From positions 1,116,001-1,180,000 of the forward strand of contig NZ_JAHXYZ010000001.1 of NCBI RefSeq assembly GCF_019969685.1: 64,000 nt of DNA, given 5' to 3'. The notes beneath the pieces are model-generated. The model had not been told where the DNA came from. It made no database searches and saw only the letters and a program-made list of their open reading frames with translations. The translations under genes were made by a program, and so were the position numbers. Shown piece by piece: positions 38,438 through 46,710 of the stretch. Each line of letters begins with the position of its first letter. Position 1 is the first letter of the stretch. Source of the DNA: Microbacterium sp. EST19A (GTDB lineage Bacteria > Actinomycetota > Actinomycetes > Actinomycetales > Microbacteriaceae).

Positions 38438-39433
38438 CTACGCCGGGTTCGTGTCTCGCTCCGTCCTCTGCTCACTGAACGAGCGCCCAGCGGCGAACCT
38501 CCGGGTCCGACGGAGCTGGACGATCGTCACCGGCAGCACGGCGACGAAGCCGACCCCGAAAAGGACGACGAACCAGATCGGCATCGCATCACCGGGGTCG
38601 GCGAGGAATCGGAGAAGCTGTGTGCCCCCCAGAGTCACGAAGAGCAACACGAACCATGCCAGCTGGTAGGCCTGGGCGACCCAGGACAGAGACGCGAAGG
38701 GAGCGATCAGGTCCTCTTCCTCGGGTGACAGCGCGATCCTCTTGCCCCGTACGACGACCTTGCCGATCCGGTTCGCGCGGGTCAGGTCCCCGTCGAAGAG
38801 ATCGCGGATCCGCCTGCTGAGTCGCAGCGCCACGAGCACGCAGGCGATGCCTCCGCCCATGACGGCGAAGAGCGGCGCGTAGCGGAGCACCAGGGGGAAC
38901 TCGTCCGGGGAGAACGCGGCCAGGAGGGCGCTCATGACGGCAGCGGATCCGACGAGTGTGCTCACGACGGCGATGAGGATGGTCCGGAAGTCTCTGCGGA
39001 ACTCGGCGCGTCCGTAGACGTAGGGCGCAGCCTCGACAGCGCGGCGGCGGTCTGCTCGACGCAGGAACGGCCCCACCCTGACCGCCACGGCCATGGCCGC
39101 CACTCCGACAGCCGTGAACAGCACCGTCAGCCACCAGGGCGCGCCCGTCAGCACGGTGTAGACGCACATCGCGACCGTCGACAGAACCTGGACCCCCGCC
39201 GTCACGAGAAGGAGCCGCCGATGATAGCGATGCGCTTCGGGCGACCCGGTCGTGTTCCAGAACGTGGACAGAGTGCCCAGCAGGAGCGGAGCCAGCAGGT
39301 ATCCTCCGACAGCGATCCCGCTCAACAATGCCCAGTCCGCACCGTCCGGCGTGAGCAGCGCGACGAGGATGCCGGCGCCCGCGGTCAGCACGGCTGTGAC
39401 CACGATCGCCACGATGAATATCACGATGTGCAT
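38438..39433 (-). CDS. Multi-pass membrane protein, unknown function
   Basis: A 331-residue protein with about eight hydrophobic helices (HIVIFIVAIVVTAVLTAGAGILVALL, WALLSGIAVGGYLLAPLLLGTL, WWLTVLFTAVGVAAMAVAVRVG and others) and a cytoplasmic charged loop around residues 215-250. ATG 39433 follows GGGGGTCGG; a GTG at 39472 is the alternative. No family recognised. The 142-bp gap upstream shows only a weak 6-bp hairpin. Confidence 0.6.
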   Translation of the reverse strand: MHIVIFIVAIVVTAVLTAGAGILVALLTPDGADWALLSGIAVGGYLLAPLLLGTLSTFWNTTGSPEAHRYHRRLLLVTAGVQVLSTVAMCVYTVLTGAPWWLTVLFTAVGVAAMAVAVRVGPFLRRADRRRAVEAAPYVYGRAEFRRDFRTILIAVVSTLVGSAAVMSALLAAFSPDEFPLVLRYAPLFAVMGGGIACVLVALRLSRRIRDLFDGDLTRANRIGKVVVRGKRIALSPEEEDLIAPFASLSWVAQAYQLAWFVLLFVTLGGTQLLRFLADPGDAMPIWFVVLFGVGFVAVLPVTIVQLRRTRRFAAGRSFSEQRTERDTNPA

Positions 39434-39575
39434 TGCCGACCCCCAGTCGATGCCCCGGTGAAACTCTCGCACAGAGCACCTCGGCCTGGATAGCCGTGGC
39501 GACCGCGCTCCTCAGCTGCCGCCGTCCGGCAGACGACGGAACCGACGAGGGCGATGCGTGAAACCTACCGTGTCG

Positions 39576-41288
39576 TCACTGTCCCGCAGCCGCAGCCAGC
39601 CAGACGTAGCCGAACGGCTCGAGCACCAGTCCGTCGTGGCGCTGACCGCTGAGCAGATCCGTTCCGCTGAGGGTGTCCAGCGGCACGGTCTCATCGCTCA
39701 CGTTCACGACCGCCACGACCTCGTCATCCGTGCCGGCCGCGCGGCGCACCACGAGCACGCGATCGTCGAGGAAGGCGATCTCCTGCGAGGCGAACGGCGA
39801 GAACGCCGGCCTCCCTCGCCGCACCGCGAGCATGGCGCGGACGCCCTCCAGCATTCCGGATCGCCGGCCGGGCTCCTGCAGTTCTTCGCTCAGGCGGTCG
39901 GCGTCGAGCACCTCGCGGTTGATGCGCCGCGCGATGTCACTGTCCTGCACGCCCTGGTGATCCTGCTGCGAGCCGAGCAGCGAGTGGTGGTAGATCGCCG
40001 GCACGCCGACGAGCGACAGCAGGATGGCGTGCGCGGCGAGCCCGCGGCGCACGGCGGAGGCATCCGGATCCGGGTCGGCCGGGTCGACGAGCGCCTCGAG
40101 GAAGTTGGTGTTGAGCTCGTAGACGCCCTCGCTGCCATCAGGACGTTTCGCCATCGACACCCGCCCACCCCGGGCGAGCGTCCGCTCGACGAGCAGCGCG
40201 CGATCGGCATCCGTCAGCAGCCCCTCCGTGGGGCGCAGCCCGATGCCGTCATGGCTGGCGAGGAAGTTGAACCAGGTGGCGGTCTCGCTGACGGGACCGA
40301 CGCCGTTCGCCCAGGTGGCGAGGGCGGACGCCCTGCCCGTCACGAAGGCGTGCAGCACGAGCGGCGGGAGCGCGAACTGGTAGACCATGTGTGCTTCATC
40401 ACTGCCGTCGCCGAAGTACGTGATGTTGTCGGCGTGCGGCACGTTGGTCTCGGTGAGCAGCAGCGTGCCCGGCGCCAGCTCATCCACGAGGACGCGCCAG
40501 ATCCGGATGACGTCGTGGGTCTGCGGAAGATGGATGCAGGTGGTGCCCGACTGCTTCCACAGGTAGCCGATCGCGTCGAGGCGCACCGTCGTGGCGCCGT
40601 GCGCGAGGTACCCCAGCAGGATGTCGGTGAGGTCGAGCAGCACCGCCGGTGTGCTCGGGTCGACGTCGATCTGGTCGGGCCCGAAGGTCGTCCAGGCACG
40701 CGCCACGGTGCCGTCGGGACGCTCGTACTCGTGCACGAGCGGAGTCACCCGCGGACGGACGACATGGGAGACGTCGAAATCGGGGCCGGGATCGAGGAAG
40801 TACCCCGCATACCGCTCATCGCGAGCCAGCCAGGCCTGGAACCACGGCGACGAGCTGGAGATGTGGTTCGCGACGAAGTCGAGGGCGAGCGCGTACTCGT
40901 CGCGCAGGTCGGTGATGTCGTCCCAGGTGCCGAGCGCCGGATTCACCTGACGGTGGTCGACGACGCCGAACCCGTCATCCGAGGTCCACGGATAGATGGG
41001 CAGCAGGTGCACGTCGCTGATGACGTCGCCGATGTGCTCGCGCAGCACTCCCGCGAGCGTGTGCAGCGGGGTCTCCCCCGGCCGCCGGAACGAGTCGCCG
41101 TAGGTGATGAGGTACGCGGTGCCCTCGTCCGGTCCGACATGACCCGCGTCGTGTCGCGGTGCGGCCAGGCGTGCGCGCCAGGTCTCGGCGAGCTCGAGGA
41201 GCGCGGCGAGGACCTCCGCCGCGGCATCCGGGTAGAGCCGCTGAACGAGGGGCGCGAGGCGGTCTTCCAGACCGTTCTCCGGGGTCAT
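39576..41288 (-). CDS. GH13_18 sugar phosphorylase (glucosylglycerate phosphorylase/YcjM-like)
   Basis: A 570-residue GH13 subfamily 18 enzyme that splits an alpha-glucoside with phosphate to glucose 1-phosphate. The nucleophile Asp is in TTVRLDAIGYLWKQSGTTCIH, the acid/base Glu in LLTETNVPHADNITYFGDG, and the third acid in FLASHDGIGLRP. The ISSSSPWFQAWL, VVRPRVTPLVHE and WTTFGPDQIDVDP segments match E. coli YcjM-like glucosylglycerate phosphorylases better than sucrose phosphorylases. ATG overlaps the GH36 stop (ATGA). Last gene of the second sugar operon. Confidence 0.87.
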   Translation of the reverse strand: MTPENGLEDRLAPLVQRLYPDAAAEVLAALLELAETWRARLAAPRHDAGHVGPDEGTAYLITYGDSFRRPGETPLHTLAGVLREHIGDVISDVHLLPIYPWTSDDGFGVVDHRQVNPALGTWDDITDLRDEYALALDFVANHISSSSPWFQAWLARDERYAGYFLDPGPDFDVSHVVRPRVTPLVHEYERPDGTVARAWTTFGPDQIDVDPSTPAVLLDLTDILLGYLAHGATTVRLDAIGYLWKQSGTTCIHLPQTHDVIRIWRVLVDELAPGTLLLTETNVPHADNITYFGDGSDEAHMVYQFALPPLVLHAFVTGRASALATWANGVGPVSETATWFNFLASHDGIGLRPTEGLLTDADRALLVERTLARGGRVSMAKRPDGSEGVYELNTNFLEALVDPADPDPDASAVRRGLAAHAILLSLVGVPAIYHHSLLGSQQDHQGVQDSDIARRINREVLDADRLSEELQEPGRRSGMLEGVRAMLAVRRGRPAFSPFASQEIAFLDDRVLVVRRAAGTDDEVVAVVNVSDETVPLDTLSGTDLLSGQRHDGLVLEPFGYVWLAAAAGQ

Positions 41289-42577
41289 ACGGATGTCTCC
41301 TTCAAGAGCTGACCGACGAGTTCCCTGCCGCGCGCGTCGAGGCCGGCGAGGCGATCCGAGAAACCGCGGATGCCGGGGGCGGCGAGCACCACGTCGGCCC
41401 ACTCCTCGCGGAGCGTGAACTCCGGGCGGGCGACGAGGCAGTCGGGGTCGTTGGTCCAGAAGCGCCCGTGCTGCCACACGCGCGCCTCGACGGACATCTG
41501 TCCGCGCAGACCCTGCGAGCCGTCTTCGCCGCCCTCGTGGAAGGTGTCGCCGGCGACGCGCATCGCGTCGACGAGTCCGACGCTGGGCAGGATCGGGGCG
41601 CCGCAGCCGAGCAGGAATGCATCGTCGCCGAGCACCTCGCGGATGAGCTCGAGCCCTGAGCGGTAGGCCGAGATCGGCGTGGCGTCTTCGTCGTGGCGCC
41701 GACCCGGCAGCGCGCCGGAGTAGAGGAAGTCGAGCTTGACGTAGTCGATGCCCAGGTCGCGGATGTCGGAGAAGACACGCGTCAGGTAGTCGCGCACGCC
41801 GGGGTGGGTGAGGTCGAGACCGCGCAGGTCATCGCCCCAGTTCTTCCCCGCGTCGCCGAGCACCCAATCCGGATGCTCGCGGGCGACGGACGAGTTCGCT
41901 CCCACCGAGAAGGGCGCCGCCCAGATGCCGGCACGGCGACCGCTGTCGAGGATCGCGCTCACGGCGTCGGGCAGCGAGCCGAAGCGCGGGTTGAGTGCGG
42001 TCCACTCGCCGGTGCCGAGGCTCCAGCCGTCGTCGATCTGCACCACGTCGACGTCGAGCCCCGCGGCGTCGATCGCGCGCACGTTCTCGAGCACGTCGGA
42101 CGCGTGCACCTCTTCGAAGTACTGGTACCAGGTGCACCACACGCGCGGTGCGGCCCACCCGAAGCGCGCGCCGGATGCCGCGCCGAAGCGGTCTCCGAAT
42201 TCGGCGAGTGCGTCCGCTCCGGTCGTTGAGTGAGCGAAGCGAGACGAAACGCCCCCGGCGTCGGCATCCGTCTCCACCACGACACGATCTCCGCGCCATG
42301 ACGCACGGATGGTCGGCACCTCGCGACTCGCGTCGAGGGTCCCGAACACGCGGGCCTCGCTCCCGTCACCCGGATCGACGACGAGCAGCCCCTCGCCCTG
42401 CAGCGCGTCATCGGTGACGTCCACTCCCGGACGGAAGCGCATGGCGTGCTGCCACGGCTCAGCCGGACGATGGATCTCGTCGCCGCGCGCCGACCAGGTC
42501 GTCGGGCTCCAGCTCTGCCATCCCTCGGCGTACACCCGGGCCTCCGGCCCGACCGGGATCTCATCGAGGACGGTCAC
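41285..42577 (-). CDS. GH36-type alpha-galactosidase-like hydrolase
   Basis: A 430-residue short GH36/melibiase-like protein without signal peptide. WCTWYQYFEEV, VVQIDDGWSLGTGEW, the nucleophile Asp in IDYVKLDFLYSGAL, and DAMRVAGDTFHEGG are family landmarks. It lacks the long N-terminal domain of the 709-residue paralog at 27614. It overlaps both neighbours by 4 bases. The stretch coding residues ~109-119 (VSSRFAHSTTG) is a short DNA repeat often seen between genes in Microbacteriaceae (42221-42251). An alpha-glycosidase acting on the imported substrate is expected. Confidence 0.82.
   Translation of the reverse strand: MTVLDEIPVGPEARVYAEGWQSWSPTTWSARGDEIHRPAEPWQHAMRFRPGVDVTDDALQGEGLLVVDPGDGSEARVFGTLDASREVPTIRASWRGDRVVVETDADAGGVSSRFAHSTTGADALAEFGDRFGAASGARFGWAAPRVWCTWYQYFEEVHASDVLENVRAIDAAGLDVDVVQIDDGWSLGTGEWTALNPRFGSLPDAVSAILDSGRRAGIWAAPFSVGANSSVAREHPDWVLGDAGKNWGDDLRGLDLTHPGVRDYLTRVFSDIRDLGIDYVKLDFLYSGALPGRRHDEDATPISAYRSGLELIREVLGDDAFLLGCGAPILPSVGLVDAMRVAGDTFHEGGEDGSQGLRGQMSVEARVWQHGRFWTNDPDCLVARPEFTLREEWADVVLAAPGIRGFSDRLAGLDARGRELVGQLLKETSV
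42221..42251. repeat. Microbacteriaceae-type palindromic repeat inside the GH36-like gene
   Basis: The sequence GGTCGTTGAGTGAGCGAAGC followed by GAGACGAAACG resembles a repeat I recall as abundant and usually intergenic in Microbacteriaceae; read in one frame it gives RFVSLRSLNDR. Here it is translated in frame within the hydrolase gene. Confidence 0.55.
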
Positions 42578-43689
42578 GCTGCTCCCCTCTTCTCTGCGGT
42601 CTTCCTCGAGTCGACGGCTGTCGTCAGTTCGAGGTCGGCCGGGTGCACCGGCATCCCGCCCTGCTCCGCCGACTCGACCGCCGCGATCGTCGTCCGCACC
42701 GTCGCGATGACGTGCGCGGCCGCGTTCTCCGGCTCGCGGTCCTCGGCGATCGCGCTCTGAAGCTCGCCCATCGCTCCCGCGAATCCGTCAGTGAACCACT
42801 GGCCTTCCAGCGCGAACTCGGTGCTCTCTCCGTCGCGGTCGAGCGTGAGCCGGTCGGAGCCGAGGAGCACGCTGCCGCGCAGGGTGCCCTCCGTCCCGTG
42901 GATCCAGAACGGGCAGCCGCCGGCATGGGTGGTGGCGCTGCCGACGATGCGGATCGACGCGCTGGCACCGGTCGACACGTCGATGCGCAGGTCTGCGCCC
43001 CACGGGTTGCGAGCCTCGTCCGGCTGGCCGGGAACGCGATGATCGGATGCCGCGACGGCCACGACCGACGACCCTTCCAGCCAGCAGCGCGTGATGTCGA
43101 TCCAGTGCACGAGGTAGTCGTTCAGCAGCATGTGCGGCACAGCGTCGAAGGGCGTTCCGGCGAGCGGGGGCAGCGGCTTGTCGTGGAGGTGCGTGACACC
43201 GACGACCTTCCCGATGCGTCCCTCGCGGATCAGCAGGGTCGCGAGCCGCCAGGCCGGCGCCCAGCGGGCGTTCTGGTTCACGGCGACGCGGATGCCCTTC
43301 ACTCGGGCGTCCGCGAGCACCTCGGCGAGACGCGGCAGCTCCGACGCATCGCTGATGAGGGGCTTCTGTGCGAGGACGTGCTTCCCCGCGGCGACGGCGG
43401 CGGCGATGAGCTCGACGCGGCCGGCGGTTCCGGTGGCCAGGTCGACGACCTCGACGCGCGGATCGGCCAGCAGGGCGTCGAGGGAGTCGTGCACGGTGTC
43501 GATGCCGAAGTCGGCGGCCAGGGCCTCCGCGTCGGCGACGGTGCGAGAGGTCACGGCGACGACCGGCACGCCCCACGCGCGGTACGCGGGGAGGTGCGCG
43601 GAGCGGGCGATGGCACCCGCTCCGACGAGACCGACACCGAGGCGTCGATCCGGAAAGGACGGACGGTACGAAGGGACGGCCGGGCTCAC
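42574..43689 (-). CDS. Gfo/Idh/MocA dehydrogenase (YcjS-like)
   Basis: A 371-residue NAD(P)-dependent dehydrogenase: Rossmann motif GVGLVGAGAIARSAHLPAY, AQKPL in place of EKP (HVLAQKPLISDA), and the substrate-domain NDYLVHWIDITRCWLEG with the catalytic-His region. Gfo/Idh enzymes of this type oxidise sugars or glycosides; E. coli YcjS is a glucoside 3-dehydrogenase. The gene sits next to an MDR dehydrogenase and a GH13_18 phosphorylase, as in the ycj operon. It overlaps both neighbours by 4 bases. Confidence 0.85.
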   Translation of the reverse strand: MSPAVPSYRPSFPDRRLGVGLVGAGAIARSAHLPAYRAWGVPVVAVTSRTVADAEALAADFGIDTVHDSLDALLADPRVEVVDLATGTAGRVELIAAAVAAGKHVLAQKPLISDASELPRLAEVLADARVKGIRVAVNQNARWAPAWRLATLLIREGRIGKVVGVTHLHDKPLPPLAGTPFDAVPHMLLNDYLVHWIDITRCWLEGSSVVAVAASDHRVPGQPDEARNPWGADLRIDVSTGASASIRIVGSATTHAGGCPFWIHGTEGTLRGSVLLGSDRLTLDRDGESTEFALEGQWFTDGFAGAMGELQSAIAEDREPENAAAHVIATVRTTIAAVESAEQGGMPVHPADLELTTAVDSRKTAEKRGAA

Positions 43690-44744
43690 TGCACCCGCTC
43701 CGGCGCCGCGTCGAACCGCAGTACGGCCTGCAGGATCTCGGGATCGCCCTCGTCGAGGCGCGCGAAGACGCCCGCGACATCACCGGCCGCAACCACGTCC
43801 GACACGAGCGCGCCCGCGTCGACGTCGCCAGCGAACACGAGGCCCATGACCGTGCGCACGAGGCGCGCCTGGTTCCAGCGGCCGCCGAGCGAGACGGGCA
43901 CGCCGGAGATCTGGCTGGCGACGATGCGCACGCGGTTGTGGTGGAACTCCTCGCCGAGGCGCAGGTTCGATGCTCCGCCCTGGTAGAAGCCGGATGCCGC
44001 GACCAGACCCTCCGTCACGACGCAGCGGATGGCCTCGTGCAGCGCGCGATCGGTGCCGGAGAGCTCGATCGCGCTGTCGGCGCCTCCACCCGTGAGCTCG
44101 CGGATCATCTCGCCCGCGCCGCCCTCCCGCAGGGCATCCACCGCGTGGACGGCCCCGAAGCTCGTCGCCATCGCGAGGCGGGTCGCCAGGGTGTCGATCG
44201 CGATGACCCGACCGCCCGAGAGCGATGCGAGTCGCGTGGCCAGGAGGCCGATGACGCCCTGCCCGAACACGGCGACCTGCTCGCCCAGCCGCACGTCGGC
44301 GGCGAGCACACCGTTCAGCGCGATGGCGCCGACGCGGGCGAACGTGCCGAGCACGGGGTCGACGCCGTCGGGCACGATCCGTCCGGCGACCGCGGCCGCC
44401 GGTACGACGGCGTCGCTGCGGTGGCCCCAGATGCCGTGCACGACCTCGCCGATGTGCACGTCGGTCACGTCATCGGCGACCTCGACGACCTGGCCGACCT
44501 CCGAGTAGCCCCAGCCGCTGACGGGGTAGCCGAAGCTCGGCTCGCCCGGCACGAACAGCCGCCGCTCGGTATCCCACGTCGAGGTGAGATACGGGTTGGT
44601 GCCTCGGTAGGCGGTGAGCTCGGTACCCGCGGAGATGCCGGAGTACCAGGTGGCGATCCGGACGCTGCCCGGTGCCAGAGGCTGCGCCTCGATCTCGACC
44701 AGCTCGACCTCGCGGACGGCGGAGAACTGCACGACGTGGGGCAC
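43686..44744 (-). CDS. MDR-family zinc-type dehydrogenase (YcjQ-like)
   Basis: A 352-residue medium-chain dehydrogenase starting at GTG 44744. WYSGISAGTELTAYRGTNPY belongs to the GTE subgroup lacking the usual catalytic Cys-Gly-x-Asp; the cofactor motif is VAVFGQGVIGLLATRLA. LRLGEEFHHNRVRIVASQISG matches the subgroup containing E. coli YcjQ (guloside 3-dehydrogenase) and bacteriochlorophyllide dehydrogenases. It lies between the transporter and Gfo/Idh genes. Ribosome site GGAAGG is 8 bases upstream. Oxidation of an imported glycoside is inferred. Confidence 0.83.
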   Translation of the reverse strand: MPHVVQFSAVREVELVEIEAQPLAPGSVRIATWYSGISAGTELTAYRGTNPYLTSTWDTERRLFVPGEPSFGYPVSGWGYSEVGQVVEVADDVTDVHIGEVVHGIWGHRSDAVVPAAAVAGRIVPDGVDPVLGTFARVGAIALNGVLAADVRLGEQVAVFGQGVIGLLATRLASLSGGRVIAIDTLATRLAMATSFGAVHAVDALREGGAGEMIRELTGGGADSAIELSGTDRALHEAIRCVVTEGLVAASGFYQGGASNLRLGEEFHHNRVRIVASQISGVPVSLGGRWNQARLVRTVMGLVFAGDVDAGALVSDVVAAGDVAGVFARLDEGDPEILQAVLRFDAAPERVQ

Positions 44745-44779
44745 GGGGTGTGCCTTCCTTCCAGAGTGGGCGGTTGCGG

Positions 44780-45685
44780 TCAGCCCTTCTCCGCACCGGC
44801 GGTGAGGCCCCCGACGAGGAGCCGCTCCGATGCGAAGAAGAGCAGGATGATGGGCAGGGTGAGGATGACGGATCCGGCCATGAGGACCGTCGTGGGCACC
44901 TCGATGCTTCCGGCCAGCTGCGACAGGCCGAGCGACACCGTCCAGGAATCGCGCTTCTCGACGAGGAAGAGCAGCGCGAAGAGGAACTCGTTCCACGCGA
45001 TCATGAAGATGAACAGGCCGTTCGACACGATGGCGGGCATCGCGAGCGGGATGCTGATCTTGCGCATGATTTGGAACCGACTGGCCCCGTCGAGCGCCGC
45101 CGCCTCCTCCAGCGAGACCGGGATCGTCGCGAAGTAGTTGCGGAGCGTGTAGATCGACACCGCCGCCACCTGCGAGACATACACGATCAGCAGCCCCACG
45201 AGCGAGCCGCGGAGCCCGATCTGCGTGAAGAACACGAAGAGCGGAACGGCCAGCAGGATCGCCGGGAAGAAGTAGACCGCGAGGAAGAGCCCCGAGATCT
45301 GACGACGGCCGAAGAACGCCAGCCGGCTCACCGCGTACGACCCCGGGATCGAGACGAGCAGCGTGAGCACCACCGTCGCCAGCGCGACCAGCAGCGAGTT
45401 GCGCATGAAGACGATGAAGCCCTGGCCACCGGCATCCACCGGCGCGAGCACGTCGAGATACGTCGAGAAGTCGAGCTCCTCGATCGTGATCCACAGCGCG
45501 CCGGGGTTCTGCAGCAGCGAGTCGAGCGAGCGGAAGCTCAGCAGCACCATGTAGTAGAACGGCACGACGGCGACGAGCACCAGCAGTACGATCACGATCG
45601 GACGCAGAACGCGGAACAGGCCGTTCTCGAAGTTGTCGCGGGTCAGGCGGCGGCGCGGCGAGCGGGTCGTGGTCTGCGCGCTCAT
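44780..45685 (-). CDS. CUT1 sugar ABC transporter permease, MalG type
   Basis: A 301-residue six-helix permease. The EAA loop is VSLEEAAALDGASRFQIMRKISIPLAMP, and the end ASERLLVGGLTAGAEKG is typical of MalG-type subunits. The start overlaps the MalF-type gene by 4 bases; the following dehydrogenase begins 35 bp downstream. Corresponds in position to E. coli ycjP. Confidence 0.93.
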   Translation of the reverse strand: MSAQTTTRSPRRRLTRDNFENGLFRVLRPIVIVLLVLVAVVPFYYMVLLSFRSLDSLLQNPGALWITIEELDFSTYLDVLAPVDAGGQGFIVFMRNSLLVALATVVLTLLVSIPGSYAVSRLAFFGRRQISGLFLAVYFFPAILLAVPLFVFFTQIGLRGSLVGLLIVYVSQVAAVSIYTLRNYFATIPVSLEEAAALDGASRFQIMRKISIPLAMPAIVSNGLFIFMIAWNEFLFALLFLVEKRDSWTVSLGLSQLAGSIEVPTTVLMAGSVILTLPIILLFFASERLLVGGLTAGAEKG

Positions 45686-46710
45686 GCCTGCTCCTCCTGC
45701 TTGCCGAAGAACTTCAGGTAGATGCCGACGAGCACGGCGAGGATCGCGGCCAGTACAAGAGCCTGGGCGGCGGCGGCACCGATGTCGCCGCGCGCGGTGA
45801 GCAGGTCGAAGACCCGGACCGACACGACCTCGGTGCCGGCACCTCCGCCGGTGAGCAGGTAGATGTCGTCGAAGTTGTTGAACGTCCAGATGAAGCGCAG
45901 CACGCACAGGACGGCGATCGTCGGCAGCAGCTGCGGCAGCAGGATGTGACGGAAGCGCTGCGTGGGCGTCGCGCCGTCGACGCGCGCGGCCTCGTCGAGC
46001 ACGCCGGGCACGGCCTCGAGGCGGGCGGTCAGGAACAGGAAGGCGAAGGGGAACGAGCGCCAGGCCTCGAACAGGATGACGGTGATGAGCGCGATGGGCA
46101 GGTCCACCTGCCATCCGAAGATGTTCACCGGCAGGGCACGGTCCGAGAGGAAGGCGACCGGGTCCTCCCAGCCGAGCACGTTCTGGCCGAACCAGTTCAC
46201 GATGCCGAACTGCGGGTTGAGCATCGTGGACCACACGAACGTCGCAGCCACGACCGGGGCGACGTACGGCAGGAGGAGCGACGCGCGGATCAGCCCGCGG
46301 CCCCGGAACGGCTTGCGCAGGGCGACTGCGGCGATGAGCCCGATCCCGATCGCGAGCCCCGTGCCGCACACGGAGTAGACGATCGTGGTCCAGAGCGCAC
46401 TGAAGAAGCCTGGTGATGTCAGCACGTCGACGAAGTTGTCGAGCGTGTACTCGCCGATGATCCCGGTGCCGCGGATGTTGATCAGCCGCACATCCTGGAA
46501 CGCGAGCGAGATCGCCCAGATGATCGGCAGCACCACGGCGACGAGGATGATGATGAACGTCGGCGAGATGAGCAGGAGACCCGTGCGGTTCTCCTCGCGG
46601 TTGTGCCGCGAGCGCCGGCGCGGCTTGGTGCCGCTCGACGGCTTCGGCGGGGTGGCGCCGGGACCGGGGCGCGCGGCCCCGGTCCCGGATCCGTTCTCGA
46701 TGGTGGTCAC
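45682..46710 (-). CDS. CUT1 sugar ABC transporter permease, MalF type
   Basis: A 342-residue permease starting at GTG 46710 with a ~40-residue basic cytoplasmic leader (KPRRRSRHNREENRTG). The EAA loop is GVLDEAARVDGATPTQRFRHILLPQLLP, and NNFDDIYLLTGGGAGTEVVS is the MalF landmark. It overlaps the binding-protein stop by 4 bases. No ATPase is encoded in the operon. Confidence 0.93.
   Translation of the reverse strand: MTTIENGSGTGAARPGPGATPPKPSSGTKPRRRSRHNREENRTGLLLISPTFIIILVAVVLPIIWAISLAFQDVRLINIRGTGIIGEYTLDNFVDVLTSPGFFSALWTTIVYSVCGTGLAIGIGLIAAVALRKPFRGRGLIRASLLLPYVAPVVAATFVWSTMLNPQFGIVNWFGQNVLGWEDPVAFLSDRALPVNIFGWQVDLPIALITVILFEAWRSFPFAFLFLTARLEAVPGVLDEAARVDGATPTQRFRHILLPQLLPTIAVLCVLRFIWTFNNFDDIYLLTGGGAGTEVVSVRVFDLLTARGDIGAAAAQALVLAAILAVLVGIYLKFFGKQEEQA

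Noticed and set aside
39576..41288. Sucrose phosphorylase
   Set aside because: Several blocks (TETNVPHADNITYFGDG, SGTTCIHLPQTHDV) fit the glucosylglycerate-phosphorylase/YcjM group better than sucrose phosphorylases.
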